The notes beneath the pieces were generated by a model. That model was not told the DNA's origin, searched no databases, and saw only the letters and a list, made by a program, of their open reading frames with translations. The position numbers and the translations under genes were made by a program. Of a DNA stretch of 64,000 bases, positions 1-7,986 are shown piece by piece; position 1 is the stretch's first letter, and every line of letters begins with the position of its first letter. The stretch lies in the NCBI GenBank assembly GCA_019217005.1, contig JAHBNG010000003.1, forward strand, positions 62,001 through 126,000, given 5' to 3'. The DNA comes from Chloroflexi bacterium TSY. Lineage in GTDB: Bacteria > Chloroflexota > Anaerolineae > Caldilineales > Caldilineaceae.

Positions 1-51
1 GCTGACGCCCTTGATGCCATTCTTCAGCCTCAACAGCAACTGGCTCTTTAA
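1..51 (+). pseudogene. Transposase of IS type 2, C-terminal end only
   Basis: Frame 1 reads ADALDAILQPQQQLAL and then TAA. This is identical to the C-terminus of the transposase at 49834-51301. The gene enters from outside the window, so its integrity cannot be judged here; it is listed as a partial coding sequence. Confidence 0.8.
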
Positions 52-120
52 CCTATTCTCTTTTTAACGTGCCCATTTCAATTTTGTAAACCTAACTCAT
101 CCCTTGTTCTGAACCTGCCC
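1..120 (+). mobile_element. IS type 2, partial copy (3' end)
   Basis: The first 120 bases are the reverse complement of the left end of the full IS type 2 copy at 49765-51427. They include the last codons of its transposase, the segment with TTTTTAACGTGCCC, and the terminal GTTCTGAACCTGCCC that ends at 120. Beyond 120 the two copies have unrelated flanks, which fixes the element boundary. The rest of this copy lies outside the window. Confidence 0.9.
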
Positions 121-136
121 TAATTTGATCTGGAAA

Positions 137-204
137 AGCTCAAGCCATTCCAGAGAAATCGACTTGGCACATCCGGGATTTATTTCTCTGGAATGGCCTT
201 AGCT
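137..204. repeat. Inverted repeat, hairpin-forming
   Basis: GCCATTCCAGAGAAAT at 144-159 is exactly complementary to ATTTCTCTGGAATGGC at 182-197, with imperfect pairing continuing outward (AAGCTCAAG against CTTAGCTCTT). The loop is 22 nt. There is no U-tract after either arm, so a simple intrinsic terminator is not supported. It sits between the IS end and a small gene. Confidence 0.6.
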
Positions 205-457
205 CTTGTTAACATATGTCAGTCTTCTATCAAGCACGATAGAAACAGAACACCTAGAATTGATCTGTTCATCTCCCAAAATGTATCTGAAAACAATCGC
301 GATCTTTATAGAACGCAATACAGTACACAATTATGGGAGATGAGCATTTGCTACGAACCGACAATTCATTTAGTGCGACAGCTTACCGCAAATCCTGTAA
401 AAACGACTTGATCTCTCAGAGAAAAAGCGAATTTACACACAATTTGAGATATCTTCC

Positions 458-664
458 CTATTTCTTCTTGTCTTTCCGTTTCAATACTGGTAAACCATTC
501 TTAGTTTCTGAAACAACATAGCCCTTGGGAACTTTATCCAAGGAGCCTTCCTTTTCTTCTTTTGCGAAGAAATAAATGGTCTGTGTATTGCCATTTTTGA
601 GAGCGGTCTCTCTGGAGTGAAGAATATAGGTGTTTCCCTTGGAATTCGTATGCTCGTATGCCAT
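458..664 (-). CDS. Small hypothetical protein, 68 aa
   Basis: A 68-residue soluble protein beginning MAYEHTNSKGNTYILHSRET and ending in a basic run, KRKDKKK. No domain is recognised. It has no signal peptide or membrane segment and is rich in Thr, Lys, Asn and Gly. AGAAAGGGAG lies a short distance upstream of the ATG on the minus strand, a good ribosome binding site, which favours a real gene over a chance frame. The pattern of alternating beta-like stretches (NTYILHSR, QTIYFFAKE, GYVVSETKNGLPVLKR) resembles the many short conserved proteins of unknown function in Chloroflexota. It stands alone, with no operon partner. Function unknown. Confidence 0.7.
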   Translation of the reverse strand: MAYEHTNSKGNTYILHSRETALKNGNTQTIYFFAKEEKEGSLDKVPKGYVVSETKNGLPVLKRKDKKK

Positions 665-1302
665 AATCGACTCCCTTTCTGTAGAAAAATCTAAATGTAC
701 ACTTTGACGCTACGACTCTGTTGCTCGAATCTGCACAAAACTGCGGTACACCCCAAAATGGTTGAAGGATCTTGCAAGTGTATTTAGCTTATCAACCACC
801 ATTGCGCTCGGTATACTCTTTTTATCTAGAATCTCTTGGTTTACACGCATTGAGTAGATAAGCAATTGCATCTTGCTGTTCTTATGCAAAATACGTTTAC
901 ATAATTAAAATTCTCACCCATTCTCTCGAGAAAAGCGCCGTAATACGTCAGACGACGCACTACTATAGCGCATAGAACATATTTTCGCCTAATTTGCACT
1001 TGAATGAAACAAAAGCTTGAATTCGTTATTTAACACCAATTCCTAAATTGAGACAGACTGTGATGCACGGATACGCTCTAATCGTCGCACCCATTTGTTG
1101 TGGTATTTACATCCAAAAGTGGTAGATACGGTATACTTATACAAATGTACCATCCACCACAAATGAAGCAACCGCAAAACTTATAGCCACATCATTTAAA
1201 CTTTGGACAATCGACCTTCGATAATAAACGCTCCGATAGTCCGAAGTTTAAGTGGCGCCACGAATATGCTGGCAGGATTGAGTCAAAAGAGGAGAACATC
1301 CA
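665..1302. other. Intergenic, no gene seen
   Basis: About 640 bases without a convincing reading frame on either strand. An imperfect inverted repeat around 1097-1166 pairs TTGTGGT with ACCACAA. A purine-rich RBS (AGAGGAGAACATCC) just before 1303 belongs to the next gene. Promoters for the two divergent flanking genes should lie here but no clear -35/-10 pair could be assigned. Confidence 0.6.
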
Positions 1303-2349
1303 ATGATCAATGAGACTGTCGCTCAACAGAATATCAATCAGCCAATTCGTCTGGCACTGGTTGGAGCGGGGATCTTTGCGCGAGATGCACATATCTCGGC
1401 ACTTCTTTCACTTCGCGATCGCTTTGACTTGGTTGCAATTTATAGCCGAACAGAAGCGTCCGCCGCCGCACGCGCGGCACAATGGGAGGCAGCAACAGGG
1501 TACCATCCACGATTGTGGACAGACCTAGACGCCTTACTGCATCAAGAAAATATCGAAGCAGTAGACGTCGTCTTACCGATTATGCTCCTACCAGATGCTG
1601 TCGAGCAAGCGTTGTCCGCTGGCAAGCACGTGATCAGCGAAAAACCAATTGCGCCAGATGTAGCAACCGGTCAGAAGCTAATCGACCACTTCACACACCA
1701 CCCAAATCAAGTCTGGATGGTGGCGGAAAACTGGCGTTACGAGAATGCATTTGTACGGGCCGCTGAGATTGTACAGAAGGGCGGAATTGGGGAGCCACGT
1801 ACTTGCTATTGGATCATCCACCAACCGATCACACCTGAAAACAAATACTTTAACATCGCATGGCGACACGAGAACAACTATCAAGGTGGGTGGCTGCTAG
1901 ATGGGGGGATTCACCACATGGCTGCCCTGCGCACAATCTTGGGGGATGTTACGTCGGTAACCGCTCATGCAACTTTGCACCGGGATCGATTAGTTCCGCT
2001 GGATACACTCAGTGCAACGTTACAGTTTGATCGGGGTCTGCTTGGTTCTTATCTCGTGAGCTATGCTGTTGGCTCTGGAGTCTCTCCTACCTTGCATATT
2101 GTTGGTGACAATGGCACATTGCATATTGATCGAGGCAAAATTGATTTGGTTCAAGACGGTGTGGTTCACGAGATCGATTGCGTCAAGTTTGATGGCGTGA
2201 ACCAGGAACTAACAGCTTTTGCGGAGGCAATTCGCCAAGGCATCCCTCACAAAAATACACCCCATGAATGTCTGCGCGATCTGGCTCTGTTCGAAGCAAT
2301 GTTACAAGCAGCTGCAACGGGGGAAACGACTGCGCCAGAAGAAATCTAG
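1303..2349 (+). CDS. Gfo/Idh/MocA family oxidoreductase
   Basis: A 348-residue NAD(P)-dependent sugar dehydrogenase-type enzyme. The N-terminal Rossmann fold is visible as LALVGAGIFARDAHISAL (about residues 17-34), followed by the family EKP motif (HVISEKPIAPDV, about residue 112). The C-terminal alpha/beta domain holds GGWLLDGGIHHMAALRTILG (about 195-214), where the conserved Gly-Gly and His-His correspond to the substrate-binding D/H region of the family. The length is normal for the family. AGAGGAGAACATCC before the ATG at 1303 supports this start. The substrate cannot be read from sequence; relatives oxidise sugars, inositols or aminosugars. It is monocistronic here and unrelated in position to the second, broken Gfo/Idh/MocA gene at 30956-32291. 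No lesion is seen. Confidence 0.92.
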   Translation: MINETVAQQNINQPIRLALVGAGIFARDAHISALLSLRDRFDLVAIYSRTEASAAARAAQWEAATGYHPRLWTDLDALLHQENIEAVDVVLPIMLLPDAVEQALSAGKHVISEKPIAPDVATGQKLIDHFTHHPNQVWMVAENWRYENAFVRAAEIVQKGGIGEPRTCYWIIHQPITPENKYFNIAWRHENNYQGGWLLDGGIHHMAALRTILGDVTSVTAHATLHRDRLVPLDTLSATLQFDRGLLGSYLVSYAVGSGVSPTLHIVGDNGTLHIDRGKIDLVQDGVVHEIDCVKFDGVNQELTAFAEAIRQGIPHKNTPHECLRDLALFEAMLQAAATGETTAPEEI

Positions 2350-2401
2350 ACAAAGGTGGAATGGTAAGATGTTACCGTGATTTTTTAACAAACTCGTTCA
2401 G

Positions 2402-3484
2402 TTAACGTCCGATAAAGGGCAAATAGAATTTCGTCACTTTCGCCTCCTGCCCGCCAACGAAGTCATTGTTGTCACTATCTTTAGATGCGGACAAGATTTC
2501 TTTGTAGATCCAATCGGTAAACTTGCTCACACGTGTATAGACACCATAATAGAGGGGTTGGGCACACCCTTTCCCCCAACTGACTATCCCCACCTGCACC
2601 CATTCCTCGGTTTCATCATTCTGAACAACGAGCGGTCCGCCACTATCGCCAAAGCAAGCGTCTTTGCCACCTGCATCATATCCTGCGCAGATCATGTTCT
2701 CAGTGATGGAATAACCAAGCGCCTCATATGATGCATTGCACTTTTCATTTGAAACCAGGGGAACATCAACTTGATGCAGGACATCGACACGGCGTGTTTC
2801 ATCGGTGCGTCCCCAGCCCAGCACGTAGGCCAACGTCGTGGATGCCTCGAGTGTTGTTGTTTGAGAATTTGACATGCGTATGGGTACCACCTCTGAGGGT
2901 TTATCTAGCCGCAGGATTGCGGTATCGGCATGGCCTGCGACAGAGTTCAAATCCCCCGGATTTCGAATGATTTGGACAATTTTCTCTTTCTGAACATGCT
3001 CAGCGCTCAGCTGATATCCACCAACGATCACTTCAAGATCTTCTGGATTGAGTGGCTGGCCACCGCTATAGATGCAATGAGCTGCAGTCAAAATCCATTC
3101 TGTATGTATGAGCGTTCCGCCACAAAATTGCGCTTTGACAACATCGGTGTGGTTGCTATATATGAGAGCAACCATCCAAGGCCAGGCACCTTCTGTTGCT
3201 TCCTGGCCGCCAATGATCTCGGGTATATGCGCCTGATTCATACTGGATGCATCCCGATAGTCTGTTATCTGCATTGGTCGATGCAGACTTGACTGAAAAT
3301 CCTCTAGTTCTCGAAAATCTGGCTCTTGCAACCAAGCGATGGGAAGGATATTTAGACGATCATCTTTCAGCAATTGGGTTCCCTCTGACATGAGGATATT
3401 CATGTACATTTGTGGTAGATGAGCCATTGTGGAAGCAGCAATGAGCATCATAGCGGTCAGAAAAAAAGCTTTCATGGTCACCAT
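2402..3484 (-). CDS. Secreted trypsin-like serine protease (family S1)
   Basis: A 360-residue precursor. The N-terminus (MKAFFLTAMMLIAASTMA, after an alternative start three codons earlier) is a signal peptide. A propeptide of about 70 residues leads to the activation site IIGGQEATEGAWPWMVAL, the canonical new N-terminus of chymotrypsin-fold proteases. The catalytic triad is visible as His in LTAAHC, Asp in HADTAILRLDKP and Ser in GDSGGPLV. The Asp in KDACFGDSGG is at the position that gives trypsin its Arg/Lys preference, so trypsin-like cleavage is predicted. SWGKGCAQPLYYGVYTRV is the usual S1 C-terminal region. The chain ends KVTKFYLPFIGR, a short C-terminal tail with a (Y/F)LP(F/L) motif seen in other secreted proteins of this window. 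Extracellular action is inferred. Confidence 0.95.
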   Translation of the reverse strand: MVTMKAFFLTAMMLIAASTMAHLPQMYMNILMSEGTQLLKDDRLNILPIAWLQEPDFRELEDFQSSLHRPMQITDYRDASSMNQAHIPEIIGGQEATEGAWPWMVALIYSNHTDVVKAQFCGGTLIHTEWILTAAHCIYSGGQPLNPEDLEVIVGGYQLSAEHVQKEKIVQIIRNPGDLNSVAGHADTAILRLDKPSEVVPIRMSNSQTTTLEASTTLAYVLGWGRTDETRRVDVLHQVDVPLVSNEKCNASYEALGYSITENMICAGYDAGGKDACFGDSGGPLVVQNDETEEWVQVGIVSWGKGCAQPLYYGVYTRVSKFTDWIYKEILSASKDSDNNDFVGGQEAKVTKFYLPFIGR

Positions 3485-3552
3485 TTGACTACAGGTTCCT
3501 TATACTACTCTTTACCAGCTACTCAATATCGTTAAATTAAGACCGATTCGCG

Positions 3553-3753
3553 GTGGAAGGAGCATTCTCTATTACACGCAGTAGACATAATCCCGCATTT
3601 CTCAGTCTGAACAGACTCGAGCGTGCCAAATGGCCCGAGATTCTCTACTGCGTCTTTTTTCGCCATTTGAACGCTCTACCTCTGAGAAATCTTACTGCGT
3701 GTAATCTCTGATGCGGCTCGACTCGATCCGGCATTAGAGAATACCTCCTCCAC
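3553..3753. repeat. 201-bp imperfect palindromic element
   Basis: The ends GTGGAAGGAGCATTCTCTA and (reverse complement of the right end) GTGGAGGAGGTATTCTCTA form imperfect terminal inverted repeats. Inside, ATTACACGCAGTA (3571-3583) is exactly complementary to TACTGCGTGTAAT (3693-3705), and ATTTCTCAG pairs with CTGAGAAAT. The layout resembles a miniature inverted-repeat element, but no second copy exists in the window and no target duplication is evident. Confidence 0.6.
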
Positions 3754-4122
3754 TAACTTAATAACATTGACCAGTTACCTAGCTGAATTTTTTGTAAGAT
3801 ATCTCTGACTTAGCATAATGATCTGGTACGGATGCCAAAGTGTATCAAAAATTTCAGATAAAAAATATTACAATTATCTGATATCACTGGTTTGCAATAA
3901 ATCACCTTACTTTACAATGGAGAAAATGCTCGTAAATGCCAACAAGCGCTCACCACACGCTTATGAAAGTGCAATCCAGTTGGATATCATGGTAGAATTT
4001 GGGGATAGTGGTTGACCAATAGATAGTGAGTCATGTTCTTAATGGAGCTTCTCTAGGTACAGCAAACCTTCGGGTGTTTTGAAAATCGTAGATTTTAATA
4101 ACACTGCTAAAACGAGCTCTGT
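3754..4122. other. Intergenic, no gene seen
   Basis: AT-rich sequence between the palindromic element and the left inverted repeat of the DUF1670 unit. A 65-codon open frame on the plus strand (3818-4015) has no ribosome binding site and no recognisable similarity, so it is not called. Confidence 0.5.
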
Positions 4123-4151
4123 TTGAAAACAGTAATAGTGACATTTGTCAC
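4123..4151. repeat. Left inverted repeat of the DUF1670 unit
   Basis: 29 bp, an exact match to the reverse complement of 5798-5826. It contains the palindrome GTGACATTTGTCAC at 4138-4151, a plausible dimeric HTH binding site, lying only 5 bases beyond the stop codon of the last gene. Confidence 0.9.
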
Positions 4152-4156
4152 AGTAA

Positions 4157-4426
4157 TCAATCGTCCAAAGTGGAAGAATCAAATAAAGCAGGTCGATAGT
4201 GGCGCAATAACTCGACATAAGCATGAACAACGGAGGGTTGCATATCAAGAAGCCGAGGAATGCGGTCAATGGTAATGTTGGATTTGATGAGCTCTTTGAC
4301 GCGCTCATAATCGCGTAAATAGTGTCCAACGCTACTTTGAGCATGGCTAGAAATGCGAGCAATCTCGACCTCATCAAGACCTTGTTCATAGAGAGCAATG
4401 ATTTGTGCTTTATGGGTAGGTCTCAT
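4157..4426 (-). CDS. Small HTH protein of the DUF1670 unit, 89 aa
   Basis: The third gene of the unit; its ATG overlaps the stop of the preceding gene by 4 bases, so translation is probably coupled. It carries two HTH-like stretches: THKAQIIALYEQGLDEVEIA (residues 4-23) continuing into SSVGHYLRDYERVKELI, and DRIPRLLDMQPSVVHAYVEL near the C-terminus. The same two-part pattern occurs in the C-terminal half of the first gene product (THKGQIVSRWLRGETYDQLV ... LSQTQIAHLTQSGLPLVQEY), so the two are paralogous domains. No catalytic motif is seen. A DNA-binding role, perhaps at the flanking GTGACATTTGTCAC palindromes, is inference. Confidence 0.75.
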   Translation of the reverse strand: MRPTHKAQIIALYEQGLDEVEIARISSHAQSSVGHYLRDYERVKELIKSNITIDRIPRLLDMQPSVVHAYVELLRHYRPALFDSSTLDD

Positions 4427-4953
4427 GCCTTGTCAAAAAAATAGCCTTTAGTAGGCAGAGATTTGCCAGTCTTCTGTCGTGCCTCTTTGAGTAAGTTGGA
4501 GACGGAAGCCGGAGTCATACCAAGTAAAGAAGCGAGATCGGCAAGAGTCAAGAGCACAGGCCCCTGAGGATGTTGCTGACCATGCTCAATCAAACGGACG
4601 GTGCGTTGAATGAGTAGCTGGCGTCGTTTCTCTTTGGTGTCGGGCTGAGTAGTCATCCAGTCAAAATCCTCTGGGGTTAGAAGAGGCCAGGGAATGGTAA
4701 CGGAAGTAAATTCACAGGCTTGTTGGCCAGGTCGAGCTTTGTGATTATCCGCCTTGGTGCCTGTGAAAAGAATCCAGCCAGGACGCAAGTGTTCTTGAAC
4801 TGGGTAGAACTCATCGACTAGCTGTTGGATATCTTGAGCAAGTAGGTTGAGCATCCGACGAGATTTGAGAAAGCCATAGTTGGTCTCCATCTCATGGATA
4901 AAGGCAGCTTGAAAGGTGCGTTTTTGGGTACCGACGTAAGGATTTCGAGTCAT
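4423..4953 (-). CDS. DUF1670-like HTH protein, 176 aa
   Basis: The middle gene of the unit, overlapping both neighbours by 4 bases. The N-terminal 120 residues form a conserved-looking globular region (KRTFQAAFIHEMETNYGFLK, RRMLNLLAQDIQQLVDEFYP, LRPGWILFTGTKADNHKARP), typical as I recall of DUF1670 proteins. A C-terminal HTH is clear: LLTLADLASLLGMTPASVSN followed by LLKEARQKTGK. The phrase 'GWILFTGTK' with acidic and His residues nearby could be mistaken for a nuclease-type core, but no recognised catalytic triad can be assigned. It starts ATG with a weak upstream site, consistent with coupling to the first gene. The exact domain name rests on memory of the family and should be treated as probable. 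Confidence 0.75.
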   Translation of the reverse strand: MTRNPYVGTQKRTFQAAFIHEMETNYGFLKSRRMLNLLAQDIQQLVDEFYPVQEHLRPGWILFTGTKADNHKARPGQQACEFTSVTIPWPLLTPEDFDWMTTQPDTKEKRRQLLIQRTVRLIEHGQQHPQGPVLLTLADLASLLGMTPASVSNLLKEARQKTGKSLPTKGYFFDKA

Positions 4954-5747
4954 ATCGGCCTCTTTTTTTGGGTTGTTTCTCTAGCAGCAACGCCCTGAAG
5001 ACGCTCAAGTTGTTCATCTAAGCGTTCTTGGCAGACTAGGTCATCACACTCATGATAAATGGTTAAATATTCCTGGACGAGAGGCAGACCAGACTGGGTA
5101 AGATGGGCGATCTGGGTTTGACTCAGACCCTCTCGCTCAAGGGCAACGATGCGAACAAAGGTTTGAACATACCGCCTGATACTTTTTACATTATGATGCG
5201 TCGAGCGCACCAGTTGGTCATAGGTCTCACCCCGAAGCCAACGGCTAACGATCTGGCCCTTGTGGGTTTGACCACGACCGATGCTTAAGACATTTCCTCG
5301 CAGAGGAAGCCAAACTCCAGCCGCTTGAAGGGCTTCACAGTCTCGCTTGATTGTGCGTACGCTTACTTCCAGCGCTTGGGCCAGGTCTTCTTGAGTCGCT
5401 AACCCTCCTTGTGCCACGGCTTCATCCAATAGCCTTTGGATTCGCACTCGCCGTAGACCCTGGCTTAGTAGGATTTCCGTATCGCTTTCTCCTGCATCCA
5501 GCGTCCAACTGATTTGTTTCGTCGCTGTTTCGCTCAAACTTTGACCATGAGACGCTTCTCGGCTGGCCAACAACACTTGCCGTTTCCCGGCTTCTTGTTT
5601 GGGCTCACTGCTTAAGCACTCTTCCGCCTCTTCCAGGACTGCTTGGGCAACCCGTGGTGCTAGGTCAAATTCGCTTTGCAGTGTATAGAGCAATTGCGCT
5701 CGTCTTGTTTTCGCGGCTGCCCTTTGCTCTTGTCCGTTTTTTATCAC
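4950..5747 (-). CDS. DUF1670-like multi-HTH protein, 265 aa
   Basis: The first gene of the unit, starting GTG at 5747 behind a strong AAAGGAGATGACAA site. The first 85 residues are variable. A winged-helix-like segment follows: IQRLLDEAVAQGGLATQEDL then AQALEVSVRTIKRDCEALQA (about residues 103-142). Two further HTH stretches come after it: THKGQIVSRWLRGETYDQLV (about 160-179) and LSQTQIAHLTQSGLPLVQEY (about 208-227), which mirror the 89-aa protein downstream. The C-terminus is basic. The three genes overlap head to tail, so they probably act together. No enzymatic motif is visible. It could be a transcriptional regulator set, or the sequence-specific part of an unrecognised transposition system. 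Confidence 0.78.
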   Translation of the reverse strand: MIKNGQEQRAAAKTRRAQLLYTLQSEFDLAPRVAQAVLEEAEECLSSEPKQEAGKRQVLLASREASHGQSLSETATKQISWTLDAGESDTEILLSQGLRRVRIQRLLDEAVAQGGLATQEDLAQALEVSVRTIKRDCEALQAAGVWLPLRGNVLSIGRGQTHKGQIVSRWLRGETYDQLVRSTHHNVKSIRRYVQTFVRIVALEREGLSQTQIAHLTQSGLPLVQEYLTIYHECDDLVCQERLDEQLERLQGVAARETTQKKRPI

Positions 5748-5797
5748 TTGTCATCTCCTTTTAGACTGGTTCAGTACTCTCTTTAGTCTATAACAGG

Positions 5798-5826
5798 GTG
5801 ACAAATGTCACTATTACTGTTTTCAA
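5798..5826. repeat. Right inverted repeat of the DUF1670 unit
   Basis: Exact reverse complement of 4123-4151. It lies about 50 bases upstream of the GTG start at 5747, where an operator or promoter element would be expected. The inner 14 bases (5798-5811) form the palindrome GTGACAAATGTCAC on this strand. Confidence 0.9.
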
Positions 5827-5880
5827 CACAACCGCACCATAGGGAAGCAGATTCTAGTTTTCAACCAGAGCCGAGTATCG

Positions 5881-7887
5881 ATGACGCAAAAACATACAGA
5901 GAAACTGAATCAAAAACTCCAAAATCTTCCCGAAAATCCTGGCTGTTACCAGATGATGGCGGCTGATGGGACGGTGATCTATGTTGGCAAAGCAATTGTG
6001 TTGCGTAATCGTGTTCGCAGCTACTTTCATTCCTCAGCGCGCAAAGATTCCAAAACCCGTGCATTAGTAGCCGAGATCGATGATATTTCTTGGTGGGTGA
6101 CTGAAACGGAGCTGGAAGCGCTCATCCTGGAAAATGAACTCATTAAACGATATCGACCGCGGTTCAATGTTCGGCTCAAGGATGATCGCCAATTTCCCTA
6201 TATCAAAGTTCATTGGAAGGACGATTTTCCAAAGATTAGCGTCGTCCGGCGCATCCGTAAAGATGGGGCACGCTACTTTGGACCCTACTCGAGCAGTCGG
6301 GCCTGCTATCAAACACTTGACGCATTACGGCGTGTCTTTCCCTATCTCGACTGTGACCGAGAGATCACCGGTCAGGATGAGCGCCCTTGCCTCTACTACC
6401 ACATCAAACTGTGTGGTGGACCTTGCATCGGTCGACAATCGCAAGATGAGTACCGTACGACCATCAGCCAGTTGATGAGCTTCCTACATGGCGAAACGGA
6501 CGAAGTGGTGACACAGATGCAAGACCAAATGCAACGCGCATCCAAAAATCTTCAATTTGAATTGGCCGCTCTCTATCGTGATCGAATCCAGGCTGCACAA
6601 CGGATCGTAGAGCAGCAGAAGATCATTAGCGCAACCATGGAAGACGCCGATTACATTGCCTTGGCCCAAGATTCACGCACGGCAGAAGCAGCCGTTCAAG
6701 TCTTTATTGTTCGGAATGGCCGACTGATTGGTCGTGAAAATTTTATTTTAGAGGGGGCGACTGTCATCGAGCAGACCGCAGAAAACGAGGAAATCGAGCA
6801 AGCCGAGAATAATACCGGTGCGGACGGCGAATCTGTTTCTGAAGCGGAAGAGCAGGGGAACCTGATTGGCACTTTTATTCAGCAGTTTTACGACAATGCG
6901 GTATTTGTTCCAAAGCTCATCCTCGTTCACGCCATGCCTGGCAAGGTAAATTCGTCTGGCTCTGAAATTTCGTTTGGGACTTCTGTGGATGTTTTGGAAG
7001 CCTGGCTTTCTGACAAGCGCGGCAGCAAGGTGGAACTGCGAGTTCCGCAAAGAGGAGCCAAACGCGAATTTATGGAATTGGCCAAGCGCAACGCGGCTGA
7101 ATACTTGCGTCTTCAGCAGGCGGAATGGGCAGCTGACACCAATCGTCAGACCCAATCGATCTCTGATCTACAAGAGGCTCTCACATTAGAACGACCGCCC
7201 GCTCGGATTGAATGCTATGATATCAGTACACTACAAGGAACCAACACGGTCGGCTCGATGGTCGTCTTTGGAAAGGGCGCACCGTTGAAGAGTGCCTATA
7301 AACGGTTCAAAATTCGTGGGAAGGGTGCTCAGGGCGAACCAGATGATTTCGCCAGCATGCGCGAAATGTTACGACGCCGTTTCAGGCGCGCTGTTGAAGA
7401 GAATGATCAAGCTGATCCAGGCAAGAAAACGCGCTCATCCGACGAAAATTGGCGAATCCTGCCTGATCTAGTCATCATCGATGGTGGCAAGGGGCAACTG
7501 GGGATTGCCACCGAAGTTCTGGAAGAATTTGGGTTATTTGGTCGGATTCCAGTTGTTGGGTTAGCCAAACGTGAAGAAGAGATTTTCCACCCAGGTAAAT
7601 CAAAGCCCACTTGGCTCAAACGCGGTTCCCCGGCTCTCCATCTTGTCCAGAGAATTCGCGATGAAGCACATCGGTTTGCAATTACATATCATCGGCGTTT
7701 GCGCAGCAAAGAACAGACGCGTTCGAAATTGGATGATGTTCCCGGAATCGGGCCGACGCGTCGCAAAGCATTGCTGAAACACTTCGGTGGTGATATCGAG
7801 AAAATTCGACAGTCCAGCATCGATGAACTGACAGCTGTGAGTGGGATTACGCGCAAAGCAGCGGAAGCCATCAAAGAATACCTCTAA
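5881..7887 (+). CDS. uvrC: Excinuclease ABC subunit C
   Basis: UvrC makes the two incisions flanking a DNA lesion in nucleotide excision repair, together with UvrA and UvrB supplied from elsewhere. Domains in order: GIY-YIG nuclease (PENPGCYQMMAADGTVIYVG, about residues 18-37, with catalytic Arg/Glu region to about 95), Cys-rich segment (YLDCDREITGQDERPCLYYH, then LCGGPCIG), UVR motif for UvrB contact (about 200-235), RNase H-like endonuclease half (RIECYDISTLQGTNTVGSMV, LPDLVIIDGGKGQLGIA), and C-terminal double helix-hairpin-helix (LDDVPGIGPTRRKALLKHFG, AVSGITRKAAEAIKEYL). At 668 residues it is longer than the usual 600-610 because of an acidic insertion around residues 298-325. ATG at 5881 is the first start; the upstream site is weak. 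No damage is seen. Confidence 0.98.
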   Translation: MTQKHTEKLNQKLQNLPENPGCYQMMAADGTVIYVGKAIVLRNRVRSYFHSSARKDSKTRALVAEIDDISWWVTETELEALILENELIKRYRPRFNVRLKDDRQFPYIKVHWKDDFPKISVVRRIRKDGARYFGPYSSSRACYQTLDALRRVFPYLDCDREITGQDERPCLYYHIKLCGGPCIGRQSQDEYRTTISQLMSFLHGETDEVVTQMQDQMQRASKNLQFELAALYRDRIQAAQRIVEQQKIISATMEDADYIALAQDSRTAEAAVQVFIVRNGRLIGRENFILEGATVIEQTAENEEIEQAENNTGADGESVSEAEEQGNLIGTFIQQFYDNAVFVPKLILVHAMPGKVNSSGSEISFGTSVDVLEAWLSDKRGSKVELRVPQRGAKREFMELAKRNAAEYLRLQQAEWAADTNRQTQSISDLQEALTLERPPARIECYDISTLQGTNTVGSMVVFGKGAPLKSAYKRFKIRGKGAQGEPDDFASMREMLRRRFRRAVEENDQADPGKKTRSSDENWRILPDLVIIDGGKGQLGIATEVLEEFGLFGRIPVVGLAKREEEIFHPGKSKPTWLKRGSPALHLVQRIRDEAHRFAITYHRRLRSKEQTRSKLDDVPGIGPTRRKALLKHFGGDIEKIRQSSIDELTAVSGITRKAAEAIKEYL

Positions 7888-7899
7888 ACTGAGCTCTAT

Positions 7900-7955
7900 A
7901 TGAAAACATGGTTTTGCTTGATCTGGTAGCGTCGCGGGAAAAACCATGTTTTCAT
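7900..7955 (+). terminator. Hairpin between uvrC and the cNMP/bPH gene
   Basis: ATGAAAACATGGTTTT (7900-7915) pairs perfectly with AAAACCATGTTTTCAT (7940-7955) across a 24-nt loop, starting 12 bases after the uvrC stop. There is no U-run after the stem, so factor-independent termination is uncertain. The A/T-rich arms give bidirectional T-tracts within the stem. Confidence 0.5.
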
Positions 7956-7986
7956 CACAACTGCAGGTATAATCTAAGATATTTCT

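Larger units (their letters stand above)
4123..5826 (-). mobile_element. DUF1670-type three-gene unit bounded by 29-bp inverted repeats
   Basis: TTGAAAACAGTAATAGTGAC(ATTTGTCAC) at 4123-4151 recurs as an exact reverse complement at 5798-5826. Between them lie only three overlapping minus-strand genes, all HTH proteins, plus their leader. Each repeat contains a perfect 14-bp palindrome, GTGACATTTGTCAC, facing inward. No DDE, HUH, serine or tyrosine recombinase is recognisable, and no target duplication is visible in the flanks (GCTCTGT and CACAACC). The arrangement suggests a mobile or formerly mobile unit, or an autoregulated operon with operators at both ends. Calling it mobile is inference. 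Confidence 0.55.

Noticed and set aside
193..521. Two overlapping plus-strand open frames of 62-72 codons
   Set aside because: No ribosome binding sites and no protein-like composition; they partly overlap the better-supported minus-strand gene at 458-664.
3818..4015. Plus-strand frame of 65 codons
   Set aside because: AT-rich, no RBS, no similarity recognised.
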